64,000 nt of DNA from Gp6-AA40 sp035492455. GTDB lineage: Bacteria; Acidobacteriota; Vicinamibacteria; Vicinamibacterales; UBA2999. Shown piece by piece: positions 58,255 through 64,000 of this stretch; the stretch's first letter is position 1; every line of letters begins with the position of its first letter. A program made the position numbers and the translations under genes. The notes below the pieces were generated by a model. That model was not told the origin of the DNA. It saw nothing but the letters and a program-made list of their open reading frames with translations, and did not search any database. Location: contig DATJJE010000061.1 in NCBI GenBank assembly GCA_035492455.1, positions 44,565 through 108,564 on the forward strand, written 5' to 3'.

Positions 58255-59029
58255 TCACCGCAACAACCGGGTGGTGGTCTGAGCCGTACACGTCTTGGAC
58301 GACGTGGCGGCTCACCCGCCACCCTGCCGGCAAGTCGAAGAATAGATGGTCGAGCACCAGTCGACCGTGGAAGGTTGGCTGCGGCGGATCGCGCGGCGTA
58401 TCGGGGAACCGCTGCAGCATGGCGCGCCAGGCGGGTTCGTTCGGCCCCAGCCAGGTATTCAAATCGCCACCGAGAATTCCTTCGCCACTGGGCAGTTCGC
58501 GCAGCAGCGCGGATGCCTGCTCGCCGCGGGCGCTGTCGCTGAAGAGCGCCTTCCACCATCCGAGACGGTTTTCCATGTGCACATCGACGAGAAAGAGCGT
58601 CGCTGAATCCAGCCTGATCGTCGCAGCGATGGCGCTGCGTGGCTGACGCTCGCGCGTCAGCGTGATGATGCGCGGATTCAGCAGCGGTCGTGTGGACAGG
58701 ACCGCGTTGCCACTCTGCCCTCGCACGGGTGCAAAGAAGAAAGAAAAACCATCGGCATCAATTGGCTGGACCGCCTCCTGCAGCAGCAGGACGTAATCGG
58801 AAGGCACGCCTCCGGTGAGCACACCCGAGGCAAGCTCGTAGCGCAGCCGCGCAAGATCGCCACGGCCGGCATGCATATTCCACGTCGCCACGGCGAGCAG
58901 CGGCGTCGCCGGAGCGGAGGGCGATTGGGGGATCGCCGGCCGCGCGCACGCGAAAGAGGTTACGAAGCCGAGCGACGCAACAACGCGAAGAACGGGATGC
59001 CGAGCAGGACGATGACGAAGCCGGGCCAC
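58244..59029 (-). CDS. Endonuclease/exonuclease/phosphatase-family lipoprotein
   Basis: A 261-residue protein of the EEP (exonuclease III-like) superfamily. Starting from GTG at 59029 the N-terminus is MARLRHRPARHPVLRVVASL followed by GFVTSFACARP, a lipoprotein signal with lipobox SFAC. Catalytic motifs: VATWNMHAGRGDLA, VLLLQEAVQPID, VDVHMEN, GILGGDLNTWLGP and VLDHLFFD, GSDHHPVVAVI. It overlaps the end of the APC transporter gene by 70 bp; no other start exists near. The substrate (nucleic acid, phosphoinositide or other) is unknown. Confidence 0.85.
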   Translation of the reverse strand: MARLRHRPARHPVLRVVASLGFVTSFACARPAIPQSPSAPATPLLAVATWNMHAGRGDLARLRYELASGVLTGGVPSDYVLLLQEAVQPIDADGFSFFFAPVRGQSGNAVLSTRPLLNPRIITLTRERQPRSAIAATIRLDSATLFLVDVHMENRLGWWKALFSDSARGEQASALLRELPSGEGILGGDLNTWLGPNEPAWRAMLQRFPDTPRDPPQPTFHGRLVLDHLFFDLPAGWRVSRHVVQDVYGSDHHPVVAVIND

Positions 59030-60426
59030 GTCGTGGCCGGCCGATAGATCAGCAGCACGACGAGAATGATCGCGGCGGCGAGGATGTACAGGGCGGGAAT
59101 GATCGGATAGCCGAACGTGCGATACGGGCGCGGAACATCGGGTCTCGTCGTCCGGAGTCGGAACACCGCGGCGATTGTCAGAATGTAGAAGAGCAGTGCA
59201 GCCGAGATGATGTAATCGAGCAGGTTGCCGTACAGGTTGCCGTACTGCCCCGTCGATGCATCGTACGTCCGTGGAATGACCAGCACGATCGCCCACACGC
59301 ATTGCAGAACCAGACCCCACGCGGGCACCCTCGCCTCGTTCAGTGTACCGGCTCGCCGAAAGAACAGGCCATCGCACGCCATTGCGTAGTAGGCGCGTGC
59401 GCCGGCGAGAATCAGGCCGTTGTTGCAGCCGAAGGTCGAGATGAGAATGGCCACCGCCATGATCGTCGCGCCGAGGCCCGGCGCAATCGCATTAACCGTG
59501 GCGGTGGCGACGCGGTCGGCGGGCGCCTGCTGGATTGCCTCGAGCGGCAGAGTTGTCAAATACGCCACGTTTGCCAGCAGATACAGCGAGATGACGAGCA
59601 TCGTCCCGAGCGCGAGCGAGAGCGGGATGTCGCGCCGGGGGTTCTTCACCTCGCCGGCGGTGAATGTGATGTTGTTCCAGGCGTCGGCGGAGAAGAGCGA
59701 GCCGGTCTGCGCGACGCAGAGGGCTATGAAGACACCGAAGGCCGTCACGGCCGACACCCCGGGGGCGATCGGCTCGAAGCCGCGGGGCGTCCACAAGTCG
59801 CCGAAGTTCGCGGAGACGGCAGCCGAATTGCGCGCGATGAACACGCCAGCCGCGATCAGGACAAGGAGCGCGCCGGTCTTTGTGACTGTGAAAGTGTTCT
59901 GGATGATCTTGCCGTATTTGATGCCGCGCGTATTGGTCCAGGTGAGAAGGGCGATCAGCAGAATGGCGACGAGCTGAGCCGTTGAAAGGGATACCGCATA
60001 GCCGGTCGAGAGGTGGATTGGCGGGACGAGGTAATTGTCTTCGGCGACCCAGGGCAGCAGAATCCCCAGAAACCGTCCGAAGGCCACGCCTACGGCGGCA
60101 ATAGTTCCCGTCTGGATGACCGTGAATAGGGTCCAGCCATACAAGAACCCCCAAAGGGGCGAATAGGCTTCCCTTAGGTAGACGTACTGCCCGCCAGCAT
60201 GAGGCATCATAGCGGCCAGTTCACCATAGGAGAGAGCGGCGGTTATCGTCAGGATTCCCGTGATGATCCAGGCTACCAGCAGCCATCCCGGACTGCCGAG
60301 CTCGCGTGCCATCGCGGCCGACACGATGTAGATACCCGACCCGATCATGGAACCGGCAACGACCATCGTCGAGTCGAACAACCCCAGTTCACGCCGGAAA
60401 CCGGTCTCGACCTGCGTGGTTTGCAT
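58960..60426 (-). CDS. APC-superfamily amino acid permease
   Basis: A 488-residue twelve-helix transporter of the amino acid-polyamine-organocation superfamily. Opens MQTTQVETGFRRELGLFDST, then MIGSGIYIVSAAMARELGSP (first helix with the GSGIY motif), PHAGGQYVYLREAYSPLWGF, FSADAWNNITFTAGEVKNPR and later GARAYYAMACDGLFFRRAGT. The ATG at 60426 is chosen over a GTG at 60483. It diverges from the str operon, whose promoter lies just upstream at 60474, and overlaps the endonuclease-like gene at its 3' end. The transported amino acid is unknown. Confidence 0.9.
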   Translation of the reverse strand: MQTTQVETGFRRELGLFDSTMVVAGSMIGSGIYIVSAAMARELGSPGWLLVAWIITGILTITAALSYGELAAMMPHAGGQYVYLREAYSPLWGFLYGWTLFTVIQTGTIAAVGVAFGRFLGILLPWVAEDNYLVPPIHLSTGYAVSLSTAQLVAILLIALLTWTNTRGIKYGKIIQNTFTVTKTGALLVLIAAGVFIARNSAAVSANFGDLWTPRGFEPIAPGVSAVTAFGVFIALCVAQTGSLFSADAWNNITFTAGEVKNPRRDIPLSLALGTMLVISLYLLANVAYLTTLPLEAIQQAPADRVATATVNAIAPGLGATIMAVAILISTFGCNNGLILAGARAYYAMACDGLFFRRAGTLNEARVPAWGLVLQCVWAIVLVIPRTYDASTGQYGNLYGNLLDYIISAALLFYILTIAAVFRLRTTRPDVPRPYRTFGYPIIPALYILAAAIILVVLLIYRPATTWPGFVIVLLGIPFFALLRRSAS

Positions 60427-60473
60427 GGGCAGCAAGTGTAGCTGACGCAAGTGGCTGACCGCTGTCGTCCCGT

Positions 60474-60503
60474 TTGAAGACACGCGGATCCGTGTGCTAT
60501 ATT
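60474..60503 (+). promoter_or_regulatory. Predicted sigma-70 promoter of the str operon
   Basis: TTGAAG (60474-60479) and TATATT (60498-60503) are separated by 18 bases. This gives the ribosomal operon its own promoter, with rpoC not upstream as is common elsewhere. Transcription would begin near 60510 and make a leader of about 260 bases. Confidence 0.6.
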
Positions 60504-60529
60504 CGTCAGGTTCTGCTTGGGACTAGGAC

Positions 60530-60687
60530 ACCCTATCTAGTCTCAACCACATGGTAAGAAGTCCGCGGACGCGCCGCTGAATGCGGTTTGCCTCGCGTAT
60601 CAAACAGATAGGGTCATTAGTTTCAGGCGCCAGATTGCGTAGGGGCCGACCGTAGGTCGGTCCCTACCCACCTCAAGGCCTGAAACG
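60530..60687 (+). ncRNA. Structured rpsL leader RNA (candidate cis-regulatory element)
   Basis: The leader holds three nested or successive perfect or near-perfect stems: 60530-60538 with 60606-60614 (ACCCTATCT/AGATAGGGT, 9 bp); 60620-60628 with 60678-60686 (GTTTCAGGC/GCCTGAAAC, 9 bp); and inside the second, 60639-60651 with 60655-60667 (GTAGGGGCCGACC, 13 bp with one G-U, GTA loop). Between the last two lies a symmetrical 10 by 10 internal loop. A smaller stem CCGC/GCGG sits at 60574-60586. The layout looks like an aptamer region preceding the terminator at 60689. Not matched to any known leader by me. Confidence 0.6.
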
Positions 60688-60688
60688 A

Positions 60689-60730
60689 CGCGCCGGCTGT
60701 GACGGCTCGCAGCCGTGTCGCGATTTTTTT
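60689..60730 (+). terminator. Intrinsic terminator-like attenuator before rpsL
   Basis: CGCG (60689-60692) and CGGCTG (60694-60699) pair with CAGCCG (60710-60715) and CGCG (60719-60722), a 10-bp stem with a small internal bulge, followed by A and seven T residues (60724-60730). No plus-strand gene lies upstream for it to terminate, so it may end transcription prematurely in the rpsL leader. Confidence 0.6.
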
Positions 60731-60771
60731 GATGCAGGAGCAGCAGAGGCGAGTTTTCGCCTGTACGCGCT

Positions 60772-61146
60772 ATGCCCACAATCAGCCAGCTCGTTCGACA
60801 GGGACGCAAGAAGATCGTCACCAAGACGAAGAGTCCCGCGTTGCAGGTCAGCCCACAGAAGCGGGGCGTTTGCGTCCGTGTGTTCACACAAACGCCGAAG
60901 AAGCCGAATTCCGCGCTGCGCAAGGTCGCGCGCGTCCGCCTGACCAACGGCATCGAGGTCACCACCTACATCCCCGGCGTCGGCCACAACCTGCAGGAGC
61001 ACTCGCTCGTGCTCATTCGCGGCGGCCGCGTCAAGGACCTGCCGGGCGTTCGCTATCACGTCGTTCGCGGGACGCTGGACGCCGTCGGCGTACAGGGCCG
61101 CAAACAAGGTCGCTCGAAGTACGGCGCCAAGCGCCCGAAATCGTAG
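60772..61146 (+). CDS. rpsL: Ribosomal protein S12
   Basis: A 124-residue small-subunit protein at the decoding centre. The hallmark loops are intact: TPKKPNSALRKVARVRLTNG, with lysines 43-44 as in streptomycin-sensitive forms, and LIRGGRVKDLPGVRYHVVRG. Begins MPTISQLVRQGRKKI. A small hairpin AGGCGA/TCGCCT lies just before the start, and there is no clear Shine-Dalgarno next to the ATG. First gene of the str operon. Confidence 0.98.
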   Translation: MPTISQLVRQGRKKIVTKTKSPALQVSPQKRGVCVRVFTQTPKKPNSALRKVARVRLTNGIEVTTYIPGVGHNLQEHSLVLIRGGRVKDLPGVRYHVVRGTLDAVGVQGRKQGRSKYGAKRPKS

Positions 61147-61155
61147 GAAAGAGAT

Positions 61156-61629
61156 ATGCCTCGTAGACGCGAAATTCCGAAACGCGAACTCGCCGCCGAC
61201 CCGCTCTACGCCAGCACGTTGGTAACGAAGTTCATCAACACCGTCATGGCCGACGGCAAGAAGAGCACCGCCGAGCACATCCTCTATAAGAGCTTCGACA
61301 TCATCAAGGAGCGGACCGGCGACGATCCGCTGAAGGTGTTCAAGAAGGCGCTCGACAACGTGAAGCCGAGCCTCGAGGTGAAGTCGCGCCGCGTCGGCGG
61401 CTCCAACTATCAGGTGCCGGTGGAAGTGAATCCGAACCGCCGGCTGTCGCTCAGCATCCGGTGGCTCGTCGGCTTCGCGCGTCAGCGCGGTGATGGCAAG
61501 ACGATGCAGGAGAAGCTCGCCAACGAGCTGCTCGACGCCGCGAACCTGCGTGGCGGTGCCGTGAAGAAGCGCGAGGACACGCATCGTATGGCGGAAGCGA
61601 ACAAAGCGTTCGCCCACTACCGCTGGTAG
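61156..61629 (+). CDS. rpsG: Ribosomal protein S7
   Basis: A 157-residue primary assembly protein of the 30S head that contacts 16S rRNA; in E. coli it also represses this operon. Recognised by MPRRREIPKRELAADPLYAS, VTKFINTVMADGKKSTAEHI, VKSRRVGGSNYQVPVEVNPN and RRLSLSIRWLVGFARQRGD. It ends MAEANKAFAHYRW, as normal. It starts 9 bp after rpsL. Confidence 0.98.
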   Translation: MPRRREIPKRELAADPLYASTLVTKFINTVMADGKKSTAEHILYKSFDIIKERTGDDPLKVFKKALDNVKPSLEVKSRRVGGSNYQVPVEVNPNRRLSLSIRWLVGFARQRGDGKTMQEKLANELLDAANLRGGAVKKREDTHRMAEANKAFAHYRW

Positions 61630-61650
61630 GTATCAGGTATCAGGTTTCAG
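61630..61650 (+). repeat. Tandem heptamers between rpsG and fusA
   Basis: Three head-to-tail heptamers, GTATCAG, GTATCAG, GTTTCAG, follow the rpsG stop directly. The third resembles the GTTTCAGG stem strand of the rpsL leader (60620). Role unknown; it lies within the fusA leader and is followed by AAGGA. Confidence 0.6.
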
Positions 61651-61669
61651 AAGGAATCGGTAGCTAGCA

Positions 61670-63778
61670 ATGCCGCGTCAGACACCACTCAATCGAACCC
61701 GGAACATCGGCATCATGGCCCACATCGATGCCGGGAAGACGACCACCACCGAGCGGATCCTCTTCTACACCGGGATTACGTACAAGATTGGTGAAGTCCA
61801 CGAAGGCACGGCCGTCATGGACTGGATGGAGCAGGAACAGGAGCGCGGCATCACCATCACGTCGGCCGCGACGACCTGCTTCTGGCGTGACATCCGCATC
61901 AACATCATCGACACGCCCGGCCATGTTGATTTCACGGCCGAAGTCGAGCGGTCGCTGCGCGTCCTCGACGGCGCGTGCGCGGTGTTCGATGCGGTAGCCG
62001 GCGTCGAACCGCAGTCAGAAACCGTCTGGCGCCAGGCGGACAAGTATCGCGTTCCGCGCATCTGCTTCGTCAACAAGATGGACCGCGTCGGCGCGGACTT
62101 CAAGCGGACGCTCTCGCAGATTGAAAGCAAGCTGCAGGGCAATCCCGTCGCCATTCAACTGCCGATCGGCAGCGAAGACAAGTTCCGCGGCGTGGTCGAC
62201 CTCGTGAAGATGAAGGCGATCACGTACAAGGACGAGACCATGGGCGCCGAGTACGACGTGTCGGACATTCCCGCCGATCTGATGGCCGAAGCGCAGGAAT
62301 ACCGCGAGAAGCTGATCGAGAAGGTCAGCGAGCACGACGACAAGCTGCTCGAGAAGTACCTCGGCGGCGAACCGTTCACCGAAGAGGAAATCAAGGCCGC
62401 GCTCCGCAATCGTGTCGTCAAGTCGGTGCGCGAGGAGAGCGCACCGTTCGTCGTCGTCATCTGCGGCTCGGCGTTCAAGAACAAGGGCGTGCAGCCGCTG
62501 CTCGACGCCATCGTTGACTACCTCCCGTCGCCGCTCGACGTGCCGCCGATCACTGGCATCGATCCGAACGCGAAGGAGGAGACGCTCGTCGAGCGTCCCG
62601 CGTCAGACGACGCGCCGTTTGCGGCACTCGCGTTCAAGATCATGACCGACCCGTTCGTCGGTCAGCTCACGTTCATCCGCGTCTACTCGGGAGTGCTCAC
62701 GTCCGGGTCTTCCGTCTACAACGCAACCAAAGGGCGCACCGAGCGTGTCGGCCGTCTCCTCAAGATGCACGCGAACAAGCGCGAGGAGATCAAGGAAGTC
62801 TACGCGGGCGACATCGCCGCGGCAGTCGGCCTCAAGCAGGTGAGCACCGGCGACACGCTGTGCGATGAGAAGAAAGCGGTCGTCCTCGAGTCGATGGACT
62901 TCCCCGAGCCGGTCATCTCGCTGGCCATCGAGCCGAAGACGAAGGGCGATCAAGAGAAGCTCGGTCAGGGTCTCGCCAAGCTGATGGCCGAGGACCCGAC
63001 CTTCCGCGTCAACACCGACGAGCAGACCGGCCAGGTCGTCATCCGCGGTATGGGCGAGCTGCACCTCGAGATCATCGTCGACCGCCTGAAGCGCGAGTTC
63101 AGCGTCGAGGCGAGCGTCGGCAAGCCGCAGGTGGCCTACAAGGAAACGCTGACGCGTCCAGCCGACGGCGAGGGACGCTACATCCGCCAGACCGGCGGCC
63201 GCGGCCAATACGGCCACGCGAAAATTCATCTGTTCCCTGCTGAGCCGGGTACCGGCTACGTGTTCGAGAACGAGATCGTCGGCGGCACGATCCCCAAGGA
63301 GTTCATCAAGCCGATCGACGAAGGCATCAAGGAAGCGCTGACGCGCGGCATCCTCGCCGGATATCCGGTCGATGACGTGAAGATCGAGCTGTACGACGGT
63401 TCGTTCCACGACGTGGACTCGTCGGAAATGGCATTCAAGATCGCCGGCTCGATGGCATTCCAGGATGCGGCGAAGAAGGCGAAGCCGGTGTTGCTCGAGC
63501 CCGTGATGCGCGTCGAGGTCGTCGTGCCGAAGGACTATCTCGGTGACGTGATGGGCGATCTCGCCAGCCGGCGCGGACGCATCCAGTCGCAGGAGGATCG
63601 CGGCGGCACGCAGATCATCAACGCGCGTGTGCCGCTGTCGGAGATGTTCGGCTACGCGACGGATTTGCGGTCGCGCACGCAGGGACGCGCGACGTATTCG
63701 ATGCACTTCGATCGGTACGAGCAAGCTCCCCAGAATGTGAGCGAAGAAGTTGTTGCCCGCATCCAGGGCACGAAATAA
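61670..63778 (+). CDS. fusA: Elongation factor G
   Basis: A 702-residue translational GTPase for ribosome translocation. G-domain motifs: GIMAHIDAGKTTTTERILFY (G1), GITITSAATT with G2, IIDTPGHVDFTAEVERSL (G3), VNKMDRVGADFKRTL (G4) and CGSAFKNKGVQ (G5). Later domains include MGELHLEIIVDRLKREFSVE, RGQYGHAKIHLFPAEPG, and GRIQSQEDRGGTQIINARVP in domain V. Full length, no anomalies. It is followed by tuf after 15 bp. Confidence 0.98.
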   Translation: MPRQTPLNRTRNIGIMAHIDAGKTTTTERILFYTGITYKIGEVHEGTAVMDWMEQEQERGITITSAATTCFWRDIRINIIDTPGHVDFTAEVERSLRVLDGACAVFDAVAGVEPQSETVWRQADKYRVPRICFVNKMDRVGADFKRTLSQIESKLQGNPVAIQLPIGSEDKFRGVVDLVKMKAITYKDETMGAEYDVSDIPADLMAEAQEYREKLIEKVSEHDDKLLEKYLGGEPFTEEEIKAALRNRVVKSVREESAPFVVVICGSAFKNKGVQPLLDAIVDYLPSPLDVPPITGIDPNAKEETLVERPASDDAPFAALAFKIMTDPFVGQLTFIRVYSGVLTSGSSVYNATKGRTERVGRLLKMHANKREEIKEVYAGDIAAAVGLKQVSTGDTLCDEKKAVVLESMDFPEPVISLAIEPKTKGDQEKLGQGLAKLMAEDPTFRVNTDEQTGQVVIRGMGELHLEIIVDRLKREFSVEASVGKPQVAYKETLTRPADGEGRYIRQTGGRGQYGHAKIHLFPAEPGTGYVFENEIVGGTIPKEFIKPIDEGIKEALTRGILAGYPVDDVKIELYDGSFHDVDSSEMAFKIAGSMAFQDAAKKAKPVLLEPVMRVEVVVPKDYLGDVMGDLASRRGRIQSQEDRGGTQIINARVPLSEMFGYATDLRSRTQGRATYSMHFDRYEQAPQNVSEEVVARIQGTK

Positions 63779-63793
63779 CGGAGACGCATCGCG

Positions 63794-64000
63794 ATGGCAA
63801 AAGAGAAATTCGATCGTTCAAAGCCACACGTCAACGTCGGAACCATCGGGCACATCGATCACGGCAAGACGACGCTGACGGCGGCGCTGACGAAGGTGGC
63901 GGCGGACAAGGGGTGGGCGAAGTTTGTGCCGTATGACGAGGTGGCGAAGGCCAGCGAATCGCAGGGGCGGCGCGACGAGACGAAGATTCTGACGATCGCG
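63794..64000 (+). CDS. tuf: Elongation factor Tu (5' part; 3' end outside window)
   Basis: First 69 residues of EF-Tu: MAKEKFDRSKPHVNVGTIGH, then the P-loop GHIDHGKTTLTAALTKVAAD, then FVPYDEVAKASESQGRRDET and KILTIA at the window edge. It delivers aminoacyl-tRNA to the ribosome. A ribosome binding site (GGAGACGC) precedes the ATG, 15 bp after fusA. The remaining about 325 residues are beyond the right border. Confidence 0.95.
   Translation, partial: MAKEKFDRSKPHVNVGTIGHIDHGKTTLTAALTKVAADKGWAKFVPYDEVAKASESQGRRDETKILTIA

Overview
The window is a GC-rich, densely packed bacterial chromosome segment. It carries many 1- and 4-base gene overlaps and many secreted proteins and lipoproteins. The gene content fits Acidobacteriota, probably the Vicinamibacteria side of the phylum: four stand-alone secreted DUF4159 proteins, a TonB-dependent receptor with an N-terminal carboxypeptidase-regulatory-like domain, a subtilase with a Trp-Gly-Asp repeat tail, DUF5666 and PEGA proteins, MacA/MacB-type exporters and CBM48 modules. 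The assignment is inference from families, with no marker-gene comparison. No rRNA, tRNA, CRISPR array, transposase or phage gene was seen.

Layout. 1-6012: an OmpR-type regulator and sensor kinase (kinase cut by the window edge), divergent from a MacA/ATPase/MacB exporter operon followed by a Spy/CpxP-like periplasmic protein. 6022-12000: a receiver protein, a PEGA protein, a TonB-dependent receptor translationally coupled to a LolA-like protein, and a HExxH secreted protein. 12030-16508: a CxxCH protein, a repeat-tailed subtilase and a TonB-C protein. 16567-19989: nitronate monooxygenase, HTH-fused citrate synthase-like protein and citrate synthase, all on the minus strand. 20495-21314: three small zinc-ribbon proteins that look paralogous, two of them under 60 residues. 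21315-23000: VOC protein and a LigD-type ligase. 23096-26210: an operon with a membrane protein carrying CBM48, an outer-membrane-like protein carrying CBM48, an ECF sigma factor and a secreted protein. 26288-29024: receiver, a small basic protein with its own promoter, a PagL-like barrel and a DUF4159 protein. 29057-33829: gamma-glutamyltransferase, pseudouridine synthase, acetyltransferases, HTH/zinc-ribbon regulator, a two-helix channel-like protein and an O-methyltransferase, tightly coupled. 33922-52358: mixed metabolism (threonine aldolase, 5'-nucleotidase, phosphoesterase, isoaspartyl peptidase, SDR, acyl-CoA dehydrogenase) with three further DUF4159 genes. 52368-60426: acyl-CoA synthetase, proline iminopeptidase-like lipoprotein, peroxiredoxin, GGDEF protein, iron permease-like protein, a barrel-like protein, an endonuclease/phosphatase lipoprotein and an APC transporter. 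60474-64000: the str operon (rpsL, rpsG, fusA, start of tuf) behind its own promoter.

Most notable: (i) a highly structured rpsL leader ending in a terminator-like hairpin with seven T residues and no upstream gene for it to terminate; (ii) the CBM48/ECF sigma operon, which looks like a carbohydrate-responsive trans-envelope signalling module; (iii) the cluster of small zinc-ribbon paralogues; (iv) the four DUF4159 paralogues; (v) two genes whose only plausible starts are non-canonical codons (CTG, ATT).
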